Shown piece by piece: positions 7,426-14,874 of a stretch of DNA of 33,124 bases. The notes under the pieces were generated by a model. It did not search any database and was not told the DNA's origin. It saw only the letters and a program-made list of their open reading frames with translations. How positions within the stretch are numbered: the stretch's first letter is position 1; each line of letters opens with the position of its first letter. Position numbers and translations under genes: made by a program. The stretch is from Acidobacteriota bacterium (lineage in GTDB: Bacteria > Acidobacteriota > Terriglobia > Bryobacterales > Bryobacteraceae), in assembly GCA_025354885.1 (NCBI GenBank), contig JANXLY010000349.1:1-33124 (forward strand), given 5' to 3'.

Positions 7426-7820
7426 GAGTCTTTCCAAATCTTGCCACCGATCCATGCGCAGGGTAGAGCGGTGGCGACCAGCGTGAGGGGATACCACTTG
7501 GGACCGAAGGCAGGACCGGCGTCCCAGGTGGCAGCAGCTCCGGCGGTGCTGGCGAAGAGGCCTATGACACCGAGCGCGAGGGCATGGAACATCGGCCGGT
7601 TGGGAGCGAGGCGGGCAGCTATGTAACTCCCCAAGATTCCATAGACCAGGCGATAGGCAGTTGCGAGCAGGAACAGCGATGCGGACATCGGTTCGCCTCA
7701 GGGCGGGAAGACGCCGGCGCTGTGAAACAACTGGTCTGTGCCGAGCGAAAGAAGCACAACCGCGAGGAAGCCAGCGAGGCCAGCGAAGACGCTCTTGCCG
7801 ATACTGCGTGAAGTTTGCAT
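7422..7820 (-). pseudogene. Small membrane protein gene split by an in-frame TGA
   Basis: From the ATG at 7820 the frame encodes 40 residues (MQTSRSIGKSVFAGLAGFLA... ending GVFPP), then TGA at 7700-7698. It continues without a frame change as GEPMSASLFLLATAYRLVYG through to the stop at 7422. Read through, it is a 131-residue multi-helix membrane protein with an N-terminal hydrophobic helix (about 12-27) and further helices after the stop. The context PP-stop-GEPM suggests a former Trp codon (TGG to TGA), since related proteins, as I recall them, have PPWGxPM here. Reinitiation at the ATG at 7688 would give an 88-residue C-terminal piece. It lies 6 bp after the DUF1801 gene and overlaps the DinB-like gene, so translation of the latter could be affected. 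Confidence 0.7.
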
Positions 7821-7826
7821 GGATGG

Positions 7827-8216
7827 CTATTTCTTTCGTAGCTGTTGCTTGAGCTCGTTCTGAGCGACTCGGGCTTTGACGAGTTTTTTCACGAGGGTGG
7901 CGGGAAGTGGTTTGTCGAGCGGGAACTGGATCGTGCCCTTGGATGTGCGGTAATTCTTTAGCTCATTCTGAAATTGGACCTGCACGGACGGGTTCATGGC
8001 GAACAGGCTGCAGCGTTTGGTGAAGGCGGCGAAACCAAGCAGCATTCCTTTGTACTTCAAGCAGGGGATGCCGTAGCTGATGACTTCGGTGGCTTCTGGC
8101 GGAACGACGGAGAGAATCGTTGCGCGCAGTTTTTGCAAGCTGCTGCGAGCGGGTTCGGGGACAGCAGCGAGATAGGCATCGACATCGACGGACTTTAGAT
8201 TTCTCATGAGGATCAT
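7827..8216 (-). CDS. DUF1801/YdhG-like protein
   Basis: 129 residues from 8216; a second ATG at 8207 (MRNLKSVDVDAYLAAVPEPA) may be the true start, since neither has a clear ribosome-binding site. The pattern VDAYLAAVPEPARSSLQKLR, then ATEVISYGIPCLKYKGMLLGF and KNYRTSKGTIQFPLDKPLP, is characteristic of the YdhG/DUF1801 family. That family includes Bacillus FraA (YdhG), described as an intracellular iron chaperone, and many uncharacterised small proteins. The C-terminus is Lys/Gln rich. It is upstream of the TGA-split membrane gene on the same strand and has a distant family relative at 12649-13167. Confidence 0.85.
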   Translation of the reverse strand: MILMRNLKSVDVDAYLAAVPEPARSSLQKLRATILSVVPPEATEVISYGIPCLKYKGMLLGFAAFTKRCSLFAMNPSVQVQFQNELKNYRTSKGTIQFPLDKPLPATLVKKLVKARVAQNELKQQLRKK

Positions 8217-8243
8217 ATTATCCGAATGAGAATTGCTTGTGGT

Positions 8244-9425
8244 CTAAAGGTAGGAAAGCCACCAGTCGCGCCGACGGCGCTTGACTGCACCCCACCAGCG
8301 ACAAATCGGATAGATCAGGGCAACTACAACAATCCAGGCGAGGAAAGTGACCCAGAGTGGGAAGCCTGTTCCGGCAAAGGCCTCGGGTCGAAGGAAGAAA
8401 TTGTAGATGGTGTTGAACATGCCGCCCATGCTTTGTCCAAAAGTAAATTGGGTTAGCACCGCAAGGGCGTGCAGGATGTACAGATGTGACAAATACGCCA
8501 TCATGGGAACCGCACCGAATATCCTGAAGAACTCAACCACTGGTCCTTTGCTTCGCTCCAGTATCGGGATTAATAGCAGAATCGGGCCGAGAGTGGCGCA
8601 CACGTACATCAGCGAGGGCGGGTACTTCTGAACGTGGAAAAAGAGCATTGCTGTTTTGCCCCCGTTGGCCTGAACAGTCCAGGGAAGAGGGTCACCGTAA
8701 GCATTGATGAAACGCAGGAAAAAGAAGGTGGCGACCAGAGCGAGCCCGAGCTGGATCAGGATTCGATCACGCTTGGGAGAGAGGAAGATCGGACCAAGCC
8801 CATAACCCAGCGCCATCACTCCGATCCAGGCCAGTATCGGGTAAGAAGCATAAGCGGCAGGCTGCCCACCGACAAGAATCAACCCCTCTTCGTGGAGAAA
8901 CTTCCAGAGAGTCGCATAGTCTCCGAATTGTTGGGCCTTGATGGGATCAAGCAAATTGTGACAGGCGATGATGGCGATGCCAATACCGAGGACCAATTGC
9001 CGGGGCAGCCACACCAGAGCCGAGAGCGCGACCATTGACCAGCCGATGGCCCACATGACTTGTAGAAAAGGGAGATAGGGAATCGAGAAGGACCAGCCGA
9101 ACGAGATCACGGTTAGCTCAAGGATGACAATCCACAACCCACGCGAAAGGAGAAAGCGAGAGAGCTGAGGAGTGTTCTTCCCCTTTGTGGCTTGAAGCCA
9201 GATGGAGACACCGGCCAGAAAGACGAAGGTGGGGGCGCAGAAGTTGGTGATCCAGCGGGTGCAGTACAAGAGCGCTGTCGTGAAGTTGGGGTCGAGTGGA
9301 TCATACTGGCTACCGCTGGCGTGAAAGTAGTCGCGGACGTGATCGAGAGCCATGATCACAATGACGAGGCCGCGTAGAATATCAATTGCCTGGATCCGTT
9401 CCTGGGCTGACTTGGGCTGCTGCAT
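8244..9425 (-). CDS. DUF1624/HGSNAT-type integral membrane acyltransferase
   Basis: 393 residues with about ten hydrophobic segments spread along the whole length. The N-terminus IQAIDILRGLVIVIMALDHV with Asp28-His29 is the signature of the heparan-alpha-glucosaminide N-acetyltransferase catalytic family (DUF1624), related to acyltransferase-3 proteins; the His is the proposed acyl-transfer residue. Other family-like segments are FVFLAGVSIWL, YPILAWIGVMALGYGLG and MAYLSHLYILHAL. Members transfer acyl groups from cytosolic acyl-CoA to sugars or other acceptors across the membrane. The acceptor here is unknown; no glycan cluster surrounds it. It is divergent from the MerC-like gene with about 90 bp between starts. 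Confidence 0.85.
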   Translation of the reverse strand: MQQPKSAQERIQAIDILRGLVIVIMALDHVRDYFHASGSQYDPLDPNFTTALLYCTRWITNFCAPTFVFLAGVSIWLQATKGKNTPQLSRFLLSRGLWIVILELTVISFGWSFSIPYLPFLQVMWAIGWSMVALSALVWLPRQLVLGIGIAIIACHNLLDPIKAQQFGDYATLWKFLHEEGLILVGGQPAAYASYPILAWIGVMALGYGLGPIFLSPKRDRILIQLGLALVATFFFLRFINAYGDPLPWTVQANGGKTAMLFFHVQKYPPSLMYVCATLGPILLLIPILERSKGPVVEFFRIFGAVPMMAYLSHLYILHALAVLTQFTFGQSMGGMFNTIYNFFLRPEAFAGTGFPLWVTFLAWIVVVALIYPICRWWGAVKRRRRDWWLSYL

Positions 9426-9452
9426 CGGGTTTGTGAATCATACCAGAAGATA

Positions 9453-9477
9453 GAATTTGCATTTAATATTGCAATTC
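9453..9477. promoter_or_regulatory. AT-rich imperfect dyad upstream of the MerC-like gene
   Basis: The segment begins GAATTTGCA and ends TTGCAATTC around an AT core, giving an imperfect inverted repeat (GAATT arms, then GCA with a one-base offset). It lies in the 89 bp between the divergent acyltransferase and MerC-like genes. It could be an operator for a metal-sensing Fur/Zur-type regulator, but it does not match a consensus well enough to name one. Confidence 0.25.
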
Positions 9478-9514
9478 GATTATCGAGAAGAGCTATACTG
9501 ATGGAGTATCTGAA

Positions 9515-9949
9515 ATGACTGACTCCTCTGTTGCCGTCACTCCGTCGCTCGCGTTCTGGGATCGCTTGGGGATGTGGCTTTCCTATATTTGCGCTCTGCA
9601 CTGTGCGTTGATGCCAGTTGTGATCGGATATGTTGCGGTGAACGGCGTTGGAAGAATTGCAGCGGAATCGACTGAATGGGCGATCATCGGGTGCAGTCTT
9701 GGGATTGGACTCTTTCGATTGTTCTACAGCTACTTCAAGGAACACAGGCGGCCTGAGCCAGTGATGTTTTTTCTGGTTGGGGTTTCGCTCATTCTGATTG
9801 CCAAGAGTGTGTTTTTTGTAACTCCTATACAGATGGAACCTGTGGGGATGGTCGCCGGTGGTTTGTTGATTGGGACGGCGCACTTCAGGAATCAAGCGAA
9901 GAGCAAACTCTGCCGGCAGGGTCTGGTCGGGGCGCACTCGAAGGGCTGA
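9515..9949 (+). CDS. MerC-like small membrane protein
   Basis: 144 residues with four hydrophobic segments (about 20-43, 55-72, 80-98 and 105-120). WLSYICALHCALMPVV, with Cys26, His29 and Cys30 at the first helix, matches MerC-domain proteins, whose founding members import mercuric ions in mer operons. No merR, merA, merT or merP is nearby, so mercury resistance is not implied. Stand-alone MerC-like proteins are common in Bacteroidetes and Acidobacteria, and another metal is equally possible. A GGAG eight bases before the ATG at 9515 supports the start. The C-terminal tail KSKLCRQGLVGAHSKG is cytoplasmic-looking and contains one more Cys. Confidence 0.8.
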   Translation: MTDSSVAVTPSLAFWDRLGMWLSYICALHCALMPVVIGYVAVNGVGRIAAESTEWAIIGCSLGIGLFRLFYSYFKEHRRPEPVMFFLVGVSLILIAKSVFFVTPIQMEPVGMVAGGLLIGTAHFRNQAKSKLCRQGLVGAHSKG

Positions 9950-10023
9950 AGCTGTCTTACTGGAAGGGGCGCTGGCGGTTTACGAAAATCAAAGTGATAA
10001 TCTAAACTGCACGGTAAACATGG

Positions 10024-11382
10024 GTGTATAGCCGCCATCATCGCAAAGCCCGGGTACTATTTGCCCTGTCGGATGTGCTCCTTACAGCACTGGCCTTCGA
10101 GGCTGCGTACCTGACTCGATCTCTTCTCCCCCTTTCGCATGATTTTTTTCTTTCGGCAGAGCTGAAGACACTGCTTTTCGGAGTTGCTGCGGTGGGGAGT
10201 GTCATCTTCTGTTTGTGGGTTCAAGTGTACGACCGCCTCGACGGTGCAAACCGGTTTGTGATCTTTCGCGAGACTTTGAAGCAAGCCATTTTTGGTGTGG
10301 TGTCGATCATCCTGCTGGACTACTTCCTCAAACTGGATTTGAGCCGATTGTTTTTACTGCTCTTTGTTGGATTGCAGTTTGTTTGCCTGTTGCTTTTCCG
10401 CTGGAATGCAGGGAGCCTGGTGGGTGTAATTCGTCGCGAGTTTGGTGGGCAGTTGAATGTGTTGATTTATGGTCTTGGAGAGAGAGCCGAGGAATTGGCA
10501 GAACAGATCCGAAGGAATGCGGCTGAGGGAACTCAAATTCTGGGAATAGTCAATGCGCCGGATGCAGTGAGGACAGCGCTGCGGGAACACATTGTGGACG
10601 AAGTGCTTTTTGCGGTGCCGCCAGAGGAATTGAGTAGCCTAGACGAGTTATTTTTGCAGTGTGACGAAGAGGGAGTGCGGACGCGGTTGAGTATTGAATT
10701 CTTTCCGCATGTGAACAGTGAAGTTTATCTGGACCGGCTGGGGCCGACGCCAATGTTGACCTTTAGCGCGACACCCTCCGATGAGGTAAAGTTGCTGGCA
10801 AAGCGGGTTGTGGATTTTGTTGTGGCTGGTGTGGTGCTCGTTTTGAGTTCGCCGGTGCTGCTGGTTGCGGCGTTGTTAATCAAGATGAGCTCACCGGGGG
10901 CTGTTGTGTTTCGACAAACCCGTTGTGGACTCAATGGCCGGAAATTTACGCTCTACAAATTCCGTTCGATGGTGGAGAACGCAGAGGCGCTGAAGGAGCA
11001 GTATGCGCATCTAAACGTGAAGCAGTTGAATTTCAAGATTCCGAATGATCCGCGATTGACTGCTGTGGGGAGGTGGTTGCGAAAGTTTTCGGTTGATGAA
11101 CTGCCGCAGCTTTGGAATGTGCTCAAGGGGGATATGTCGCTGGTGGGTCCGCGGCCTGCGACGCCGGATGAAGTGGCGCGATATGAGCGTTGGCAACGGA
11201 GGCGTCTGCGGATGAGGCCAGGCCTGACTTGCATCTGGGCGATTGAAGGGCGGGACCGACTGGATGTTGAAACCGTGATGAAGTTGGATATGGAATACAT
11301 CGACAACTGGTCGCTGTCGCTGGACAGCCGGATTTTGTTGAGAACGATACCGTTGGTACTGCTGGGACGAGGAGCGAATTAG
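10024..11382 (+). CDS. Polyprenyl-phosphate sugar-1-phosphate transferase (WbaP/WcaJ family)
   Basis: 452 residues from a GTG at 10024; the ATG at 10020 is out of frame and stops at once. The N-terminal region has four hydrophobic segments (about 12-32, 48-67, 87-102 and 108-126). A Rossmann-like domain follows (LNVLIYGLGERAEELAEQI from 144). The catalytic bacterial sugar-transferase domain spans 258-452: RVVDFVVAGVVLVL membrane insertion, KFTLYKFRSM (307-316), NDPRLTAVGRWLRK (341-354), DELPQLWNVLKGDMSLVGPR (358-377) and RPGLTCIWAI (398-407). Such enzymes put the first sugar phosphate on undecaprenyl phosphate to prime exopolysaccharide or O-antigen synthesis. No glycosyltransferase, flippase or polymerase is adjacent, so it is a solitary priming enzyme. 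Confidence 0.93.
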   Translation: MYSRHHRKARVLFALSDVLLTALAFEAAYLTRSLLPLSHDFFLSAELKTLLFGVAAVGSVIFCLWVQVYDRLDGANRFVIFRETLKQAIFGVVSIILLDYFLKLDLSRLFLLLFVGLQFVCLLLFRWNAGSLVGVIRREFGGQLNVLIYGLGERAEELAEQIRRNAAEGTQILGIVNAPDAVRTALREHIVDEVLFAVPPEELSSLDELFLQCDEEGVRTRLSIEFFPHVNSEVYLDRLGPTPMLTFSATPSDEVKLLAKRVVDFVVAGVVLVLSSPVLLVAALLIKMSSPGAVVFRQTRCGLNGRKFTLYKFRSMVENAEALKEQYAHLNVKQLNFKIPNDPRLTAVGRWLRKFSVDELPQLWNVLKGDMSLVGPRPATPDEVARYERWQRRRLRMRPGLTCIWAIEGRDRLDVETVMKLDMEYIDNWSLSLDSRILLRTIPLVLLGRGAN

Positions 11383-11386
11383 AAAC

Positions 11387-11998
11387 ATGCAACTGCTGCC
11401 GACCGAAGAAGAAATTGTCGAATTGCTGCGGGAAACTGGTGCGCTGCGCAAGGGTCATTTTGTGTACCCCGACGGTTCGTATACCAATGAATATCTTGGC
11501 GTGCCGCTGGTGATGAGCGACTACAAGAACGCGAAGATTCTGAGCGTTGCGTTGAGTCGCAAGGTGAGGGCGAATACGGAGTTGCGGGCGATACTTCCGC
11601 AGTTGTCGATTGTTGCTCCGGCTACGGGTGGATTGCCAGTGGCATACGGAGTGGTGGAGGCGCTGGGTGCGAAGAAGGTGTATTGGGCTGAGGCCGACGA
11701 TGCGAGGATGCCGCAAAAATTTCGTGAATTTGTGTCCCCGCAAAAGGGCGACAAAGTATTGCTTGTAGATGATATTTTTCGAACTGGTCGAAAATTGAAG
11801 CAGTTAAAAACGTTGGTCGAGAGTTGCGGCGCAGAAGTAGTGGGGGTGGCAGTGATGATTTATCAGCCTTGGCCCGATACACCAGACTTTGCACCACTAC
11901 CGATGTTTTATCTGGCCAAGCTGGATAGCTTTGCGGCGCTGGAGATACCGGCTGAGTTGAAGGGAAATGAAGCGGCAATGACCAAGGTGTGGAGTTAA
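11387..11998 (+). CDS. Type I phosphoribosyltransferase, orotate PRTase-like
   Basis: 203 residues starting 4 bp after the sugar-transferase stop. The PRPP-binding loop VLLVDDIFRTGRK (124-136) with paired Asp128-Asp129 is the defining motif of type I PRTases. IVAPATGGLPVAYGVVEALG (75-94) and an N-terminal helix with ETGALRKGHFVYPDGSYTNE resemble PyrE. PyrE converts orotate and PRPP to OMP in pyrimidine synthesis, and carAB of the same pathway lie 16 kb away. The loop between 100 and 120 is not a clear match to classical PyrE, so another base specificity is possible. It ends 10 bp from a convergent cupin gene. Confidence 0.8.
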   Translation: MQLLPTEEEIVELLRETGALRKGHFVYPDGSYTNEYLGVPLVMSDYKNAKILSVALSRKVRANTELRAILPQLSIVAPATGGLPVAYGVVEALGAKKVYWAEADDARMPQKFREFVSPQKGDKVLLVDDIFRTGRKLKQLKTLVESCGAEVVGVAVMIYQPWPDTPDFAPLPMFYLAKLDSFAALEIPAELKGNEAAMTKVWS

Positions 11999-12008
11999 GA
12001 GGCTGGGT

Positions 12009-12386
12009 TCAGAGTTGTTCTGGATAGTCGACAGTAAGCGGACTTGAGTTGGCAGTGCCTGTGTTGAGTGTCCCTGCAGGTTCGAAGAGGAGGACGCTGA
12101 CTTCTTTTTCGGCGACCGGACGGTGTTCGACACCACGCGGCACAACCAGGAATTCGCCTGGCTTGAGCGGGATGGAGTGGGGAAGGCCGCCGGAATCGCG
12201 ATGCTGCATTTCAAATTCGCCCTCAATGACAAGAAAGAGTTCGTCTTCAGACTGGTGGTGATGCCAGACAAATTCTCCAGCGAATTTGACCAGTTTGACT
12301 TGCTGGCCATTGAGTTCAGCAACGATTTTTGGCGACCAGTGTGCAGAGAGCTGGCTGAACTTTTCGGCTAAATTGATTTTGTGCAT
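12009..12386 (-). CDS. Single-domain cupin protein
   Basis: 125 residues from the ATG at 12386; the same frame is open far upstream to 12746, but that part only shadows the divergent gene. Cupin motif 1 is visible as FAGEFVWHHHQSEDELFLVIEG (His42, His44, Glu49, with Gly56), and motif 2 as KPGEFLVVPRGVEHRPVA (His88). These residues form the usual 3-His/1-Glu metal site in a beta-barrel. Such small cupins include isomerases, dioxygenases and sugar or small-molecule binding proteins; the substrate cannot be predicted. It is transcribed divergently from the DUF2103-like gene with only 30 bp between the start codons, so the promoters must overlap into one of the genes. Confidence 0.85.
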   Translation of the reverse strand: MHKINLAEKFSQLSAHWSPKIVAELNGQQVKLVKFAGEFVWHHHQSEDELFLVIEGEFEMQHRDSGGLPHSIPLKPGEFLVVPRGVEHRPVAEKEVSVLLFEPAGTLNTGTANSSPLTVDYPEQL

Positions 12387-12416
12387 TGGGGTCTCGGGCG
12401 TAATCTTAGGAGTAGC

Positions 12417-12722
12417 ATGCGCTTGCGTTCGACCAATGACCGGCTGAAGATTGAGCACTCGATTGTCGCCGGAGTGAGGAAGATGCTGGGACGCTTGCTG
12501 GAGGGGAATCCTGAGATTCGAAGTGTGGTGCCGGGGCGGATTGCGCAAGTGAAGGATGCCAAGGGCAAGGTGACGGTGCGGATCACGGTGCCGACGATGA
12601 ACGGCTTTAAGGCAATCGCATTCAGCGACGGAGCAAGACAAGAACTCTTTATTTCGACTTCTTTGACGCAGCCTGAGCTCGAGGCTGCTTTGTCGCGCGC
12701 TGCGGAGCGGGCGAACGAGTAG
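12417..12722 (+). CDS. DUF2103-like predicted metal-binding protein
   Basis: 101 residues from the ATG at 12417, chosen because AGGAG sits four bases upstream (12408-12412); a GTG at 12381 is in frame but would overlap the divergent cupin start. The protein begins MRLRSTNDRLKIEHSIVAGV and continues with NPEIRSVVPGRIAQVKD, KVTVRITVPTMNGFKAIAF and RQELFISTSL. The HSI-xxG, VVPGRI and VPTxxGFKAIA elements match my recollection of DUF2103, annotated as predicted metal-binding; no biochemical function is known to me. The last 74 bp overlap, tail to tail, with the convergent DUF1801 gene. Confidence 0.65.
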   Translation: MRLRSTNDRLKIEHSIVAGVRKMLGRLLEGNPEIRSVVPGRIAQVKDAKGKVTVRITVPTMNGFKAIAFSDGARQELFISTSLTQPELEAALSRAAERANE

Positions 12723-13167
12723 CCAACGCGGCTTCCATGTAGGCAATCTGCTTTTTGACCGGCGTTCGCTTGATGGCCTTGCCGATCACGTCCAGAGCCA
12801 AATCTTCCAATTTCTTGAAGCGGATGCAAGATTTGCCTGCATCCAGTTTCTTGCCCGTTTTGGCCCATTCTTCGGTAAACCATTTGGCTTGGCCGGTGTC
12901 CATATAGATGCACATCATGTAGATGGCCATGTGGTTTTTCTGGGAGGCCAGATTGACGTAGGGCAAAGGCTGTTTGGGGTCGCAATGATATCCGGCAGGG
13001 TAAATGCGATGTGGCACGTAGTAGCCGATCATGCCGTAGGTCATTCCTTCTTCGTAGTCCTTGTCGAGGTTTGCGAGGATGACCTTGCGGACGGCTTCGA
13101 TTGCCGCGCGGCGGTCTGCAGGGAGGGACTCTAGATATTGGGCAACGGAGGTGGCTTTACTCTGCAT
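12649..13167 (-). CDS. DUF1801 domain protein
   Basis: 172 residues; AGGG five bases before the ATG at 13167 supports the start. VAQYLESLPADRRAAIEAVR, MTYGMIGYYVPHRIYPAGYH and the later GKSCIRFKKLEDLALDVI match the DUF1801 (YdhG-like) fold. It ends in a Lys/Arg/Ala/Pro-rich tail (about 152-172) that is typically disordered and could bind nucleic acid or anionic surfaces. Its last 74 bp, which encode that tail, overlap the convergent DUF2103-like gene, so the tail may be a late extension. It shares a family with the protein at 7827-8216 but is not a recent duplicate. The bidirectional terminator at 13199-13229 lies just upstream. Confidence 0.85.
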   Translation of the reverse strand: MQSKATSVAQYLESLPADRRAAIEAVRKVILANLDKDYEEGMTYGMIGYYVPHRIYPAGYHCDPKQPLPYVNLASQKNHMAIYMMCIYMDTGQAKWFTEEWAKTGKKLDAGKSCIRFKKLEDLALDVIGKAIKRTPVKKQIAYMEAALATRSPAPQRATKQPRAQAASKKSK

Positions 13168-13198
13168 AACGCCCTGAAGATATCACAAATGGAGACGC

Positions 13199-13229
13199 AA
13201 AAAGCCGCACTGGGCAGTGCGGCTTTTTT
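13199..13229. terminator. Bidirectional rho-independent terminator
   Basis: A perfect 7-bp GC-rich stem (GCCGCAC at 13204-13210, GTGCGGC at 13217-13223) closes a six-base loop. It is flanked by A5 on the left and T6 on the right, so it can work on both strands. On the minus strand it ends the 17351-13249 operon 20 bp after the TPR gene stop. Confidence 0.9.
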
Positions 13230-13248
13230 GAATTGAGTGCTTTCTGAC

Positions 13249-14874
13249 TTAGGCTTCGAAGTAGCCTTTGGCAAGTTCCGGGCGGGCTTCGAGAGCCTTG
13301 CGCCAGTAGATGCGGGCTTCGTCCTGCTGGCCTTGCGTTTTGAGGGCGTGGCCGAGGTTGAGTAGCGCTTCGGCAAAGCCGGGGCGTTCTGCGAGAGCTT
13401 CGCGATATAGGCGGATGGCGTCTTCGACCTGGCCGCCCTTTTGGAGGAGGAGGCCGGTGTTGTAGAAGAGTTCAGGGGATCGTTCGCCGAGATCGATCAG
13501 CTTGGCCTGAAGTTCGAGGGCCTGTTGCTGGTCTCCCTTTTCGACAGCGAGGGCGGCAAGGCCGCGAAGAGCGTCCATGGAGTTGGGCTCCACCTGGAGG
13601 ACATTGGAGAAGGCGAGCGAAGCTGCGTCGCGATCCCCGATACGCCAGTAGGCAAGGCCGAGGTTGAGCTGGGCCTCTGGCCACTTGGGGCGTTTTTCGA
13701 GGCAGGTTTCGTAGGCTAGAACCGCACCCTGGAGTTCGCCGCGCTCGAGGCGCAGGAATCCGAGACGGAACCAGATCTCCTCGGAATCTGCATTCTCTTT
13801 GAGAAGCGCTTCGAGAATGTGTTCGGCATCTTCACGCGAGCCGGTGGACTCAAGCAGGACAGCGAGGTTGTAGCGAACTTCGGTCAGAGTTGGGTTCTTT
13901 TTAAGTACGAGTTCGTAGGATTCGCGGGCACCCTTGAGGTCGCCGAGTTGCTGGCGAACGATACCGAGATTGACAAGAGCCTGTTCGCTGTCAGGGCGAA
14001 TGCGGGTGGCCTCCTGATAGGCCTGGAGCGCCTGCTCCATACGCTGGAGCTTCTGGTAGGCGACACCGAGGTTGAACCAGCGCTCAAAGTGATCGGGAGT
14101 GTATTCGACGAGCTTCTGGCAGAACTTGGCAGCGGCTTCGTAGTCGGCAGTCGTGAAGGCGCAAGTAGCGAGACCTTCGAGAGCGGGCTGCGAGAAGGGG
14201 CGGACTTCGAGGAGTTTCTCGGAGTGTGCACGGATGATGTTTACATCCTTCAGGGCAATGCCGATGGTGATGAGATTTACGAGAGCTTCTTCGCTAGAAG
14301 GATTGCGCTCGAGCATCTTGTTGTAGAGCACAAGAGCGTCTTCGAGGCGGTTGAGCAGCTGCAACGACACAGCTTTGCCGAAGATTGCGGTTTCGTTGTC
14401 GGCATCAGCTTTGAGCACCTGTTCGAACAGATCCAGAGCCTGAGAGGCGCGATCTGTGTGAAGATAGGCAACGCCCAGACCGAGACGCGCCTGCGAACTC
14501 GGGTTCGGGAGTTCGAGGGCCTTCTGGAAGTTGTCGGAAGCTTCGGACCAGCGGCCTAGTTTCTCAGAGCAAACGGCGAGGTTGAAGTGCGCCGAAGGAT
14601 GCTTTGGGTTTAGGTCGAGGAGCTTCTGGTAGCTGCGGGCTGCCTCTTCGAACTGTTCGAGCTCGAAATGGAGATGCCCACGGGCAGAATAGAGCTCCGG
14701 ATCATGCTGACCGGAATCGAGAGCATCGTGAATTTCCTTGAGGGCTTCCTTGCGTTTGCCTTCAAGGTGAAGAGCCACGGCGCGAGCCAGGGCGGATTGA
14801 CCTTCACTGTGGCGCACGGCGGGAATTACCCCATTGGATTTTGATACCGTGCTTTCCTTTCGCCGAAATGTCAT
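13249..14874 (-). CDS. TPR-repeat protein
   Basis: 541 residues, made almost entirely of about 14-15 tetratricopeptide repeats from residue 28 to the C-terminus. Typical units read A-x2-LGxAYxxxGRxEEAxxxYxxALxxxP, for example YSARGHLHFELEQFEEAARS, FNLGVAYQKLQRMEQALQAY and LNLGHALKTQGQQDEARIYW. There is no signal peptide or membrane helix, so it should be a cytosolic scaffold or solenoid. The start overlaps the stop of the 826-residue membrane protein (ATGA), implying coupled translation and a shared job, perhaps with the TPR solenoid docking to the cytoplasmic part of that protein. The terminator at 13199-13229 ends the transcript. TPR content does not identify partners. Confidence 0.9.
   Translation of the reverse strand: MTFRRKESTVSKSNGVIPAVRHSEGQSALARAVALHLEGKRKEALKEIHDALDSGQHDPELYSARGHLHFELEQFEEAARSYQKLLDLNPKHPSAHFNLAVCSEKLGRWSEASDNFQKALELPNPSSQARLGLGVAYLHTDRASQALDLFEQVLKADADNETAIFGKAVSLQLLNRLEDALVLYNKMLERNPSSEEALVNLITIGIALKDVNIIRAHSEKLLEVRPFSQPALEGLATCAFTTADYEAAAKFCQKLVEYTPDHFERWFNLGVAYQKLQRMEQALQAYQEATRIRPDSEQALVNLGIVRQQLGDLKGARESYELVLKKNPTLTEVRYNLAVLLESTGSREDAEHILEALLKENADSEEIWFRLGFLRLERGELQGAVLAYETCLEKRPKWPEAQLNLGLAYWRIGDRDAASLAFSNVLQVEPNSMDALRGLAALAVEKGDQQQALELQAKLIDLGERSPELFYNTGLLLQKGGQVEDAIRLYREALAERPGFAEALLNLGHALKTQGQQDEARIYWRKALEARPELAKGYFEA

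Noticed and set aside
7698..7700. Reading the in-frame TGA as selenocysteine
   Set aside because: The residues around it look like a former Trp, no SECIS-like hairpin is evident just downstream, and the family is not redox-like.
9515..9949. A mercury-resistance operon because of the MerC-like gene
   Set aside because: No merR, merA, merT or merP is nearby, and stand-alone MerC-like proteins are common.
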